A stretch of DNA of 64,000 nucleotides from Fuerstiella marisgermanici (GTDB lineage: Bacteria > Planctomycetota > Planctomycetia > Planctomycetales > Planctomycetaceae). The notes under the pieces were generated by a model, which was not told where the DNA came from, made no database searches, and saw only the letters and a list, made by a program, of their open reading frames with translations. The position numbers were made by a program, and so were the translations under genes. Where the stretch lies: positions 434,001 through 498,000 of the forward strand of contig NZ_CP017641.1 in the NCBI RefSeq assembly GCF_001983935.1, read 5' to 3'. This document shows, in pieces, positions 55,270 to 63,621 of the stretch; position 1 is the first letter of the stretch; every line of letters begins with the position of its first letter.

Positions 55270-56840
55270 GTAGCTGTCCATTTCCGCGTGGTGCGCAGCG
55301 TGAGGTGTGGTGTTCAGTTGGCGGGGACGAGTTTGGACAGTCGCGACTGACCGGGCGGCGCGGAGGTCAGGCCGACTTCAAGTTTCAGTCGATCAAACAG
55401 ACTGAATCCATCCTGCTGCCACGTCATGACCTCGGCCACCACGGAACTGAGCGTTGGTGTTTTCAGATGGAGATTCAGCGATTCCAGGACGCTTGTAAGA
55501 ATGCTGCGGCGACGGGCTCCCTTCGATGTTTTGCTCGTTCGACCTGTGCGACGGTCCATGGCCGCGCCGCGAAGACTGCGTTCCGCTTCGTTGTTCGTTG
55601 CTGGCGCGGCCGGGCTTGTCACAAAACAAAACAACTCCTCTTCCGTCATCAGCCGAATCAGTTCTGAGACCAGGTTGTCAAAATCCTTGCCGAAGTCGGC
55701 CGCCCGAACATCGGAATCCTCGGCGCAGTAACGCACCAGCAGAGCCGCCAGCGTGTTATCAAGTTCATCGACCTTCGCCGCACGACCGGCATCGCCAAGA
55801 CGACCATCGGCGGCGTGGCGTTTGGCCGCGTAGAAAATTTCCAGCAGGCCGTCGAGCAGTCGCTGGTACTCTTCGTTGTCCGGCTTCAGCAGCGTCAGAC
55901 GGATGGCCTTCCGCAGCAGGTGAGCCCAGCATTTCTGTGCGTGACTGAAACCTCGGTACACGGCCGCATCGTCCGAAACAAGCACGCCTCCAAACAATTC
56001 TTTCGACAGGATCTGAGCCAGTGTGTCGCCGTCTTTGCGGCATCCGAAGATCAGCACGCGCGCCTTCTCCGACAAAAAAGCCCACACGCTGTTGATACTC
56101 CAACTGGTTTCGTCTGCATGCACAATCGCACTGAACGCCATCAGGTCACACAGAGATTCGAATTCCTGTTCCCAACGCCGTGCCAGTTGATTCAACAGAG
56201 CGTCCGCCTGGGATTTGCCGAGCGGCAGATTCCAGAAGAATTCAATCAATGCACACGTCTTGTCGATCGACAGTCCCGTGATGGTCACAATGCGAGCCAG
56301 CGCGATATGAACTTCAATGCCGAATTCGGACCGCGGCCACACGCCCGGAATTTCGGATTTCTCGCCGTTGGGGCCGTGATAGATTTCATAGACGACCTGC
56401 ACGGCTTGGCCGTTGATCACTCTCCAGACGAAACGTTCCCGAACGAAACGGCACTCTGCGACGTTGTAACCTTCCGGCAGAATGAGTTCGCGTCGTTCGG
56501 CGTTGTCCGCTTTCTGCTCGGTTGTGCGACGACCGCGACGCGCCGAGGATTGTTTTTTGCGACCTTTTCGGCGGCCCGTTTCAGCGCGGCGTCTCTCTTC
56601 CGCCGTCACCGAAAACGCCTCGTCGAGTCGCTCTGTGGGGTTCTTACCTTCGAGCTCTTCAATCCGATCACGCAGCCGCCGGTTCTCGTCCCGCAGCTCC
56701 GCAACCTCACGCTGCAGGCTAAGCACAAGCTGCTTCACTTCCACAGCGATGATCTGACTGACATCCGTGTCCATCCACCTGTCGTATCAAAATCTAACCG
56801 ACAGAAAAAGACCAGTCTCCAAGCTGAAATGGACAGCTAC
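55270..56840 (-). mobile_element. IS66-family insertion sequence, intact
   Basis: 1571 bp. Ends GTAGCTGTCCATTTC are inverted (left 55270-55287, right 56823-56840; 15 of the first 15 bases agree). The element is flanked by direct copies of GTTTCACCA at 55261-55269 and 56841-56849; IS66 elements duplicate 8 bp, so the ninth base may be chance. Only one gene, the large transposase, is present; the small TnpA/TnpB (orf1/orf2) genes of classical IS66 are not, as in the ISBst12-like subgroup. Confidence 0.92.
55314..56774 (-). CDS. IS66-family transposase (TnpC)
   Basis: 486 residues. N-terminal coiled coil LVLSLQREVAELRDENRRLRDRIEELEGKN, then a basic stretch RRKGRKKQSSARRGRR, a zinc-finger-like/HTH region and the catalytic DDE core: IVHADETSWSINSVWAFLSEKAR (first Asp), GVLVSDDAAVYRGFSHAQKCWAHLLRKA (second Asp), SPAAPATNNEAERSLRGAAMDRR (Glu). 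Length is typical. No frameshift or stop, so it may be active. Encoded inside the element whose inverted ends lie 44 bp (left) and 66 bp (right) beyond it. Confidence 0.97.
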   Translation of the reverse strand: MDTDVSQIIAVEVKQLVLSLQREVAELRDENRRLRDRIEELEGKNPTERLDEAFSVTAEERRRAETGRRKGRKKQSSARRGRRTTEQKADNAERRELILPEGYNVAECRFVRERFVWRVINGQAVQVVYEIYHGPNGEKSEIPGVWPRSEFGIEVHIALARIVTITGLSIDKTCALIEFFWNLPLGKSQADALLNQLARRWEQEFESLCDLMAFSAIVHADETSWSINSVWAFLSEKARVLIFGCRKDGDTLAQILSKELFGGVLVSDDAAVYRGFSHAQKCWAHLLRKAIRLTLLKPDNEEYQRLLDGLLEIFYAAKRHAADGRLGDAGRAAKVDELDNTLAALLVRYCAEDSDVRAADFGKDFDNLVSELIRLMTEEELFCFVTSPAAPATNNEAERSLRGAAMDRRTGRTSKTSKGARRRSILTSVLESLNLHLKTPTLSSVVAEVMTWQQDGFSLFDRLKLEVGLTSAPPGQSRLSKLVPAN

Positions 56841-56925
56841 GTTTCACCATGATGGTATTCCGTGTTCATTTCGTTTACCGGCATCCATTCCATAAGCAAT
56901 GAATCACCAAGGACCCGAAAAAGTT

Positions 56926-58220
56926 GGTCCATCCGGGATTATTGTGGGTAGAGGTCGAGTCCTCCGCAGTAGAAGAGGATGGCGGTTTTGAAGTTGTCGC
57001 GGTTTCGGTATCCGCCGACTCTTCGTTTGATGGCCATGATTTTGCTGTTCATTCCTTCGGCGACGGCGTTTGTGATTCCGTGAGTGCAGTAGCTCACCAC
57101 ATTGGCTAAGCGTTCTTTGATCGTGCGAGCGACTTTCTTCATTGGCTCCAGCTTTGTGTGGATGACTCGCTTGTACCAGTCATTGAAGAACGTCGTGGCC
57201 TCTGCCGGAGTGTCATGAACCCAGAGGTCTCGCAGCATCTCCTTGTAGGCCCACGCTTTGCCCGTGAGTAACTCTGCCTTCCATGCGGCATCAAAGCGTT
57301 CCTGCTGTTTTTCGCTGAGATTCTCCTGGCCTGAAAGCCACAGATACCGAGTTCCCGTCAATCGATCATCGCCTTCGGCGCGAAGCTTCTTCTGCTCCGA
57401 CCGACGGACCTTGTCGACGGCTTCGGTTGCCAGCTTCATGATGTGAAAGCGGTCGTGCACAATCTTCTGTTCGGCCAATGCAATGTTGCCTTTGGTGCTC
57501 TTGACGTATGCGGCACTCATGTCCATCGCAACCGCCTCCACAGACTGCTTTTCACTGTCGGAAAGCTGATCGAAACAGGCATCAGCGGCTGCCGTGTCAT
57601 GACCATCGGAAATCGCTTCGACAGTGCTCTTGTCCAAGTCATAGATCAGCGTGACGTAGTTGTGTCGTTTTCGAAAGGCTTTCTCGTCGATGCCGATTCG
57701 AGGGAGGTTCTTCGATTGTTTGCGATCCTTCCCGCGAGCCACCGCCTTCTGCAGAATGTGCCACGATTCATCCCATGAGATCCCCAGAATGCTGCACGCC
57801 CCTTTCACGGTTTGTGTGGCCAGAAGAACGTCGATGGCGAAGCGTTCAAAGAACAATGAGAAGCGGCTGTTCTTTTCCGCCCAGGGAAGCCTGATCTGTT
57901 TGACGCCATGATCCGGGCACTTCACGCGAGGCGTGCGGGCATGAAGGATGGTCGCAAATTGCATCGTGTCCAGATGCCGCCATTTGCGAGACTTCGTGTG
58001 GTCATAGCACGGCAGCTGCCTGTCGCAATCCGGACAGCAAAAAGTTTCGCCCTCGCCATGTTCGACGAAAACGTCGACCTGTTGAGCTTCCATATCCAGC
58101 TGAACGTCCGCCACAAACCACGGCCCCGTCAGTCCCAAAATCTGTTCGTAAAAGTCTGTTCCCTGCATCCCACGAAAACTAACGAATTAACGCCTCACCC
58201 ACAAAGAACCCGGATGGACC
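56926..58220 (-). mobile_element. ISL3-family insertion sequence, intact
   Basis: 1295 bp. Ends GGTCCATCCGGG are inverted (left from 56926, right to 58220), and similarity continues with TTGTGGGT a few bases in. The element is flanked by a perfect 8-bp direct repeat AAAAAGTT (56918-56925 and 58221-58228), the length ISL3 elements duplicate. It lies only 77 bp right of the IS66 element and in the same orientation. Confidence 0.92.
56939..58168 (-). CDS. ISL3-family transposase
   Basis: 409 residues. N-terminal zinc-finger CPDCDRQLPCYDHTKSRKWRHLD with later CPDH; then FERFAIDVLLATQTVKGACSILGISWDESWHILQKAV (HTH) and the catalytic region with GIDEKAFRKRHNYVTLIYDLDK (first Asp), AVAMDMSAAYVKS (second Asp) and ITNAVAEGMNSKIMAIKRRVGGYRNRDNF (Glu). 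The order and length (about 400) are typical of ISL3. No frameshift. Encoded inside the element described above. Confidence 0.97.
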   Translation of the reverse strand: MQGTDFYEQILGLTGPWFVADVQLDMEAQQVDVFVEHGEGETFCCPDCDRQLPCYDHTKSRKWRHLDTMQFATILHARTPRVKCPDHGVKQIRLPWAEKNSRFSLFFERFAIDVLLATQTVKGACSILGISWDESWHILQKAVARGKDRKQSKNLPRIGIDEKAFRKRHNYVTLIYDLDKSTVEAISDGHDTAAADACFDQLSDSEKQSVEAVAMDMSAAYVKSTKGNIALAEQKIVHDRFHIMKLATEAVDKVRRSEQKKLRAEGDDRLTGTRYLWLSGQENLSEKQQERFDAAWKAELLTGKAWAYKEMLRDLWVHDTPAEATTFFNDWYKRVIHTKLEPMKKVARTIKERLANVVSYCTHGITNAVAEGMNSKIMAIKRRVGGYRNRDNFKTAILFYCGGLDLYPQ

Positions 58221-58329
58221 AAAAAGTTCGGAAAATTCTGGCCCCATTTCCAGGTAGATTGCGCATTGGACGACACAGTCCCATGCCTGCAGCCTACCCC
58301 TCCTTCATTCCCCGTATCAAGAGAACACG

Positions 58330-58758
58330 ATGTCTCAAACTACTGAATCTCTTCTCCATTTCCAATGTTCCAACGGCCACAAAATTCGGGCTGACGTACG
58401 GCACGAAGGCCGAAGATCCAAATGCCCCGTGTGTTCTGTTGCCGTCACTGTTGGAGGCAAACCATCGACCACGGTCGCCCCCATTACCGATTCCGGCGTC
58501 TGCCGCCTGCTTAGCGAGTTGGATGCAGATGCGGCGTATGTCGGTACTGCTCAGCCATCTTCGGTTAACTTCAGTGCACCGTCGGTTCCTGCTGAAATCG
58601 CCGCTACGCACAAGCACAACCACAAGCACTGCCCGCGTTGCACCTATCCAATGGAATCAAATCAGCGAGTCTGCCCCGACTGCAAGCTACTTCTGGAATC
58701 CAGTCGCAGCCCCTTCAAGCGGATCTATCGAGCGGCGATGAGAAGCTTGTCGCGGTAG
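58330..58758 (+). CDS. Small protein with two zinc-ribbon motifs
   Basis: 142 residues. An N-terminal ribbon, LHFQCSNGHKIRADVRHEGRRSKCPVC, with Cys at positions 13, 32 and 35 plus His17, resembles the planctomycete zinc ribbon also seen at the left end of the window. A second ribbon HCPRCTYPMESNQRVCPDCKLLL lies at ~100-125, before a basic tail. The middle is Ser/Thr-rich. No enzyme motif; possibly a nucleic-acid or protein-binding adaptor. Two insertion sequences (IS66, ISL3) sit in its upstream region, 110 bp and more from the start, and may have displaced its promoter. Confidence 0.75.
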   Translation: MSQTTESLLHFQCSNGHKIRADVRHEGRRSKCPVCSVAVTVGGKPSTTVAPITDSGVCRLLSELDADAAYVGTAQPSSVNFSAPSVPAEIAATHKHNHKHCPRCTYPMESNQRVCPDCKLLLESSRSPFKRIYRAAMRSLSR

Positions 58759-58785
58759 CGAGCGATTCCTTTTTCTCGCGTCTGT

Positions 58786-58936
58786 CTCAATAACTCGCCA
58801 CCAAAAAAAGTGGGAGCACGAATCCTTCGAGCGTGGCCTGGGTTGGACTGAGCGAAGTGAAGGAAACCCCGGGGGGGCACTCGTTCCTCGCAACGACCCA
58901 TCCACACACTTCGCTCCCTATCCCACAAGGATCTAT
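58786..58936. repeat. Dispersed foldable intergenic repeat, family A, copy 3
   Basis: About 151 bp matching 6085-6232 and 52452-52601. Contains GGGAGCACG near the start and CGCTCCC near the end, which pair. It lies between convergent genes (zinc-ribbon protein, rightward; HAD hydrolase, leftward). Confidence 0.85.
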
Positions 58937-59016
58937 CTGGCAGGAAATCAGAACGGCACCGATGGTACGCGGTGCCGTTCGTGATATCGCGCTGCGATGG
59001 GCAGCGTCTTGCGAAA

Positions 59017-59868
59017 TCAGGATGCCTGAGCGACGGTCTTCTGTCCGATGGCGATCGCACGAAACGTGGCTCGTTCAGCATCGTTTCGGCCGAAGAGTTC
59101 CTCCATCGATGCGGCTGCGTTCAGGTCGGCAATACTGTCCACCACGCGGTCCGGCCGGAAAGCAAACTTGCCGATGTCAGACTGTTGTGTTCCTCCGCTG
59201 AGAACAAGAATCGAACGGAAGCCCGACTGCACACCGCCAAGGATGTCCGTTTCCATCGTGTCGCCCACGACGATTGTTTCATCAGTCGCGAGTCCCATTT
59301 CTTTACGAGCCGCTCGCATCATGATTGGGCTGGGCTTGCCTACGCTGAAAGCTTTAATGCCGGCGGCAGATTCCAGCATTGCGACGATCGCTCCGCAACC
59401 TGGACGAGTTCCGTTTTGAGTCGGACAGTTGGGGTCTGGATTGGTAGCGACCAGCATGGCTCCGTTAAGAATCATTTGCAGCGCCATTTCCATCATTTCG
59501 AACGTCAGAGTGCGGCCTTCGCCGACCACGACGTAGTCCGGATCTTTTTCGACGATGGAATAGCCGTTGCGATGCAGCGCCATGTGCAGGCCACCTTCAC
59601 CAATGACGTACGCTGTGCCATTTGGCTTTTGATGAGCCAGGTAGCGTGCGGTCGCCATGGCACACGTGAAGATGTGTTTTTCATCAACTTCGATTCCTAA
59701 TCGCTGCAGTTTGGTCGTGACGTCGCGCCGTGTTCGCTGACTGTTATTGGTCAGAAAACGAAACGGAATTCCCAGTGCAAGCAATTGTCGTATGAACTGA
59801 TCCGCGCCGGGAATCAACTCGCCACCTCGATATATCACTCCATCCATGTCAATCAAATAACCGTGCAT
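59017..59868 (-). CDS. HAD-superfamily hydrolase, NagD-like (subfamily IIA)
   Basis: 283 residues. Motif I DMDGVIYRGGELIPGA with the nucleophile Asp8 and acid Asp10; motif II LTNNSQRTR; motif III Lys in VGKPSPIMMRAAR; motif IV VVGDTMETDILGG. These mark the HAD-IIA group (NagD/4-nitrophenylphosphatase-like), with the C2 cap between motifs II and III. It hydrolyses a phosphomonoester in the cytoplasm; the substrate (sugar phosphate, nucleotide, pyridoxal phosphate) cannot be told. No NagA/NagB nearby. Confidence 0.94.
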   Translation of the reverse strand: MHGYLIDMDGVIYRGGELIPGADQFIRQLLALGIPFRFLTNNSQRTRRDVTTKLQRLGIEVDEKHIFTCAMATARYLAHQKPNGTAYVIGEGGLHMALHRNGYSIVEKDPDYVVVGEGRTLTFEMMEMALQMILNGAMLVATNPDPNCPTQNGTRPGCGAIVAMLESAAGIKAFSVGKPSPIMMRAARKEMGLATDETIVVGDTMETDILGGVQSGFRSILVLSGGTQQSDIGKFAFRPDRVVDSIADLNAAASMEELFGRNDAERATFRAIAIGQKTVAQAS

Positions 59869-60309
59869 AACTCACTCTCTGTGTGTCTTCCGTGAATGTT
59901 CGTCCAAAAGGGTCTCGCCCAAAATTCGTGGTGCCGACAACATCCAGCGTCGACACGCCAGCCCCCAACGCAATTGCCATGCCGAAGCGGATTCGCCAGC
60001 GTTTTTCCACGTCGGTGCCATATGGCCGTTCCGGCGCAGCGTGTACGAGTGGCAGTAACTGCGGCCGGTGCTGAGGAAGTGAGCAGCTTTGCCAAACGCC
60101 CATGCGGTCCCTCGAACAGGCCGCATGACGGCAAAATGAGCCCTGCTTTTGTGCAAATCCGTGCGATCGACGCGTGACGAAGGAATTCGATCTGCGGCCG
60201 GGGCGTGGCGCCGGAATTTCACGCTGCGGGCGTTAGACGCACACTACCAATCCAGTTTGGTCGTTGAAGGTCTTCGCCGGCTGAGTTCCGATACCGGCGT
60301 CAAACGAAT
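59869..60309. other. Intergenic region, no gene recognised
   Basis: 441 bp between the HAD gene start and the end of the EF-hand gene, both leftward. Presumed HAD promoter. Open frames of 60-115 codons on both strands show no ribosome-binding site or protein-like pattern. Confidence 0.5.
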
Positions 60310-60987
60310 CTAACTGAGTGACCGAATGAAGGCTGTCGCGAGCGCTCGGGTTTCTGCGGCGTTAAGCGTGGCACTGTTGTCTCGGTCGTAGCTTAGCGCT
60401 TTGCTGACAAACGCGTTGGTTAGTTTTTCCATTGACGCATTCGGCGGGATCGCATTGGCCGGCCGCCCTTGATTACCTGCCACCACAGATCTGTTGCCGC
60501 TGGCACGCGGTGGCGAAGCATGCTGACGACTTCGAAGCTCGTTAATGACGGCAGTTGCAACCTCGGTCAATTCCGTTTCGTTCAGCTCACCATCGCTGTC
60601 GGCGTCAAACCGACTCGCCGCTCGAACGAATTGATCGGCTGTTGGACGATTTCTATTTGCCCCAGCCGCGACAGCATTATTCTGTAACCTCTGCCCCCGC
60701 TGTTGCCTCATGCCTGCCATCGGGGTCATCAAATTTGAACCGCCAGCGCTGTTCGCAAAGAAATTCCCGGTGATGGCGTTGCCCTGATTTCCGCTTGATG
60801 CTGAACCACTCATCCTTGAACACATCCCGCCGCCGCCCGTGCTCGCATTGCCTCCACCGCCAAGTCCGCCTTGCCCACCGGCTCGGCCACGCGGGCCTCC
60901 GCCACCGCCCCGTTGAGCGACGGCGAAGTCAGATAGAACGCTAAACACGCAAACAATGGCAATAATTCTTGTGACGTCCTTCAACAT
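60310..60987 (-). CDS. Secreted Gly-rich protein with two EF-hands
   Basis: 225 residues from the ATG at 60985-60987, with GGGAG eight bases upstream; the longer frame to 61206 lacks one. Signal peptide MLKDVTRIIAIVCVFSVLSDFAVAQ, then a Gly-rich linker (GGGGGPRGRAGGQGG, GGGGNASTGGGG). Two calcium-binding loops follow: FDADSDGELNETEL and YDRDNSATLNAAET, each in a helix-loop-helix context. Exported EF-hand proteins with Gly/Arg/Gln-rich linkers are common in planctomycetes; role unknown (envelope or adhesion). It diverges from the ECF sigma-factor gene 351 bp away, whose promoter region it may share. Confidence 0.85.
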   Translation of the reverse strand: MLKDVTRIIAIVCVFSVLSDFAVAQRGGGGGPRGRAGGQGGLGGGGNASTGGGGMCSRMSGSASSGNQGNAITGNFFANSAGGSNLMTPMAGMRQQRGQRLQNNAVAAGANRNRPTADQFVRAASRFDADSDGELNETELTEVATAVINELRSRQHASPPRASGNRSVVAGNQGRPANAIPPNASMEKLTNAFVSKALSYDRDNSATLNAAETRALATAFIRSLS

Positions 60988-61338
60988 GGCAGATCTCCCG
61001 TGGCTCAACGAACATGACTCCTGTTGAAAGAAGTAACGCGATGCCCACGAAAGATTCCGGCGTGTTCTTACACAGTAGTCTGGATTCTTCAAAAAGTGCG
61101 GAACGCGCGGAGTCATCTTTGATGCCACGCCCGTGGCGCGCGTTGGTTGAGATGATCCACAATAAAGGGTTGGCCCAAGTTCGACTGAGGCGGGCAGTAG
61201 AATCACCAGTTCATAAGATTTCTGAGATCGGTACGGTGGGTTCTATGTCGGGCGGGGTTGAATGTGTTTTCAAGCACGGGGACGTATCATTCCGTGCAGC
61301 CAATCGTCGCACTGCCAGAGCACTCGAAAATCTGAAGA
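60988..61338. other. Divergent region between EF-hand and sigma-factor genes
   Basis: 351 bp. Likely holds promoters for both genes. An AT-rich patch with the sigma gene start at its right edge; no repeat or operator stands out. Confidence 0.45.
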
Positions 61339-61980
61339 ATGAGCCAGCACGGAATTCCCAACGAAATCACTGACCGCCTTCGCACTGGTGACACCGCGGC
61401 GTTGGGCGAGTTGTTTGTTCTGTGCCAGGAACGGCTGCGGCAGATGATTCATTTCCGCCTGGATCGGCGCCTTGTACGCCGGGTTGATGTGGACGACGTT
61501 TTGCAGGATGCGTTTATCGATGCGGAAACGCGGTTGCAGCACTTCGCGAAGACTGATGCTGAGGCGTCGCCGTACGTCTGGTTGCGCTTGGTGGCTCTGC
61601 AGACGTTGCATGATGTGCATCGTCGGCACTTGGGAACGCAGGCTCGTGACGCGGCGCGCGAACAAAGCGTAAACGTTTCGGGCAGCACCGATCAATCCAC
61701 GCGATATTCGATGGCTCAACTTCTGGTCGGACAACTGACGTCGCCCAGCCAGGCGATTCAGCGAGCCGAAGCTATTGAACAAATTCAGACCGCTCTTGAG
61801 CAGATGAATCCCATCGACCAGGAAATCCTGGCTCTCCGGAATTTTGAAGAACTCACGAACACGGAAGTGTCCGAAGTCTTGGGAATCGAAACGGGCACGG
61901 CCAGCTTACGCTATATCCGAGCATTAAAACGGCTGCAGCAGGTGATGTCGCAGCATCCTGATTCGGGAAGAACCTGGTGA
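61339..61980 (+). CDS. ECF-type RNA polymerase sigma factor (planctomycete type)
   Basis: 213 residues. Region 2: LGELFVLCQERLRQMIHFRLDRRLVRRVDVDDVLQDAFIDAETR, with the conserved VDDVLQDAF of sigma-70 region 2.2 to 2.4. A short linker follows, then region 4: ALEQMNPIDQEILALRNFEELTNTEVSEVLGIETGTASLRYIRALKRLQ (HTH, with the recognition helix near GTASLRYIRALKRL). No C-terminal anti-sigma domain. In planctomycetes such factors often work with Ser/Thr kinases; the TPR end of a possibly kinase-like protein and an ATP-binding anti-sigma-like gene are coded leftward at the right end of the window, about 1.2 kb away. Confidence 0.93.
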   Translation: MSQHGIPNEITDRLRTGDTAALGELFVLCQERLRQMIHFRLDRRLVRRVDVDDVLQDAFIDAETRLQHFAKTDAEASPYVWLRLVALQTLHDVHRRHLGTQARDAAREQSVNVSGSTDQSTRYSMAQLLVGQLTSPSQAIQRAEAIEQIQTALEQMNPIDQEILALRNFEELTNTEVSEVLGIETGTASLRYIRALKRLQQVMSQHPDSGRTW

Positions 61981-62009
61981 TGGACATTCCGGCTTCGGTC
62001 TACCGTCGG

Positions 62010-63143
62010 TCATCGTGCGAAGCGGAAGAACGATAGCAGTCGAGTCCCAAGGCGTTGAACCGTTTCCATCATGCGTTCCAACGAGCGACCGCGAAGACCG
62101 ACGGCGCCCAGGATCAGGCTTGCCATCGCCGCGTCCGCTCCGACGCTGTGCTCGCCATCCTGACCAGCGTCAGATTGCGCGACGTGGCGCAGTTCGACGG
62201 CTGTCAGCATCGTGGTGTGAGATGATTCTTCAAACGGATTGAATCTCCCCAGCCCTGCTTTCAGACTGGTTGCCATGTTGGCCGAACGGTGGGATCCGGC
62301 GATGCCAACGGCTGCTTGAAGTTCGTCAAGGTCCGCGTTGACAAAACCACCCTCCGACTGCTGGTTGAAGAACGCCATCGCTGCATTGATGGCAGAATCA
62401 TCGTCGTCGGTCGTGCTGTCCTCATTATCCCTCGACATGTCGAAGAATGGTGTGTGAAGCTTCGAAGGGCCCTCCGCATCATCGCAGTTCAGGCTGTCCT
62501 GCAACAGGCCCCCGAAACTGGAAGCAGGCGGCCCGCTGCGCGGGATTTCTACGAACCCATCGGCAAGTAGCAAAGAGGCTTCGTCGCTGTTGCTGTCATG
62601 CGATTGTTCAACAGGCGGTAACGGTTGGACGTCAGCCTCGACCGGAATCGGCTGTTCGCCAGCATCATCCGCGTTCTCAAAAGCACTGTCCGTTGCGGCG
62701 GCAGTCGCTGAATTCCAAAACGGCGGGTGACGTCGACGTAGTTGATCCATCTGCGGACCGTCGCCTGCGCGGGGCTGGTCAGCCCAAAAAGCGTCGAATG
62801 CACCCGCCGGAAATATGCCGGGATTCCAATTGCTGTCCTGCTGCGCGCCAGCCCCAAACGCAGGATTTTCCTGTGGTGGGGGAACCGCACCGTCCTGAGG
62901 TGCGAAAATGTTCGCAGTGACAAATTCCGCGACTGCAAGCGATTCCGCGACATCATTAGATACGGATGCGGACGAAGTGTTGTCAGCATCCACCGGTGAC
63001 TCTTCAATGAGGCTCACTGCGTTGACGGCAGACAGCACGAGACGTGTTTCGAAGGTTTCGCAGGAGACGTGGCGACTCCGCAGCTGGTGTCGGCGCTGTG
63101 GGCGTGACATCGAGCGTTGCAGAGCTTGCAGAAAGTGGAACAT
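62010..63143 (-). CDS. LEPR-XLL-like surface protein, acidic
   Basis: 377 residues. The N-terminus SRHVSCETFETRLVLSAVNAV has the L-E-x-R-x-L-L-S-A-like pattern (here F-E-T-R-L-V-L-S-A) that marks planctomycete exported proteins with an LEPR-XLL leader. The rest is acidic and disordered-looking (NSDEASLLLADG, DNEDSTTDDDDSAINAAMAFF), ending in a basic amphipathic tail (GLRGRSLERMMETVQRLGTRLLSFFRFAR) that could sit on a membrane. Convergent with the sigma gene (30-bp gap). It follows the HATPase gene by 52 bp in the same direction and is probably in its transcript. Confidence 0.75.
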   Translation of the reverse strand: MFHFLQALQRSMSRPQRRHQLRSRHVSCETFETRLVLSAVNAVSLIEESPVDADNTSSASVSNDVAESLAVAEFVTANIFAPQDGAVPPPQENPAFGAGAQQDSNWNPGIFPAGAFDAFWADQPRAGDGPQMDQLRRRHPPFWNSATAAATDSAFENADDAGEQPIPVEADVQPLPPVEQSHDSNSDEASLLLADGFVEIPRSGPPASSFGGLLQDSLNCDDAEGPSKLHTPFFDMSRDNEDSTTDDDDSAINAAMAFFNQQSEGGFVNADLDELQAAVGIAGSHRSANMATSLKAGLGRFNPFEESSHTTMLTAVELRHVAQSDAGQDGEHSVGADAAMASLILGAVGLRGRSLERMMETVQRLGTRLLSFFRFAR

Positions 63144-63195
63144 TGTTTGACTCCCGATTAAAGGCTGTTGGTGAATACGCTTCGCACAATTTTGC

Positions 63196-63621
63196 TCAGA
63201 CTTTTTTCGATGATCGGACTTTCTCCATCACGACCAAGCGGCCACCGTTCGAATGCAAAACGCGGGTCATGTAGTTTCGCATCAGGTACAGCCCGCGGCC
63301 GTGGAAGCGGCCCACTCCTTTGGGCGTTGTCGGATCGGGAACTTCGCTGGGGTTGAATCCCAGGCCTTCGTCTTCCACTTCCACCACCAGGCGGACCGGT
63401 GTGACCACGCATTGCAGCCGCACGGTTTTCTGTGCATCAAAAGAATTGCCGTGTTTCATGGCGTTTATAAGTGCTTCTTCAAGGCTAAGTCGCACTGCAA
63501 ATCGATCACGATTTCCGTACCTGTGTTCGATCATCATGTCGTCGACTCGCGTCTGAACGGACACAATCCGCGTGGGATCCGTTGGCAACTTCAGGTTCAG
63601 AAAATAATCAAGCATCATCAT
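63196..63621 (-). CDS. RsbW/SpoIIAB-like ATP-binding anti-sigma or kinase protein
   Basis: 141 residues; the first of three consecutive ATG is chosen (GGGGG at seven bases). HATPase motifs: N box RLSLEEALINAMKHGN; G1 VEVEDEGLGFNP; G2 GRFHGRGLYLMRNYM. No His-phosphotransfer domain, so it belongs to the anti-sigma/serine kinase group (HATPase_c_2) which controls sigma or STAS factors by phosphorylation. It overlaps the end of the TPR gene by 14 nt, so the two are translated together. The ECF sigma factor 1.2 kb away is a plausible target, by analogy only. Confidence 0.93.
   Translation of the reverse strand: MMMLDYFLNLKLPTDPTRIVSVQTRVDDMMIEHRYGNRDRFAVRLSLEEALINAMKHGNSFDAQKTVRLQCVVTPVRLVVEVEDEGLGFNPSEVPDPTTPKGVGRFHGRGLYLMRNYMTRVLHSNGGRLVVMEKVRSSKKV

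Noticed and set aside
55815-56852. 345-codon open frame on the plus strand
   Set aside because: Antisense to the IS66 transposase; codon pattern is a shadow of the real gene.
55270-58220. Composite transposon
   Set aside because: The two elements belong to different families with separate target duplications and only 77 bp between them; no cargo.
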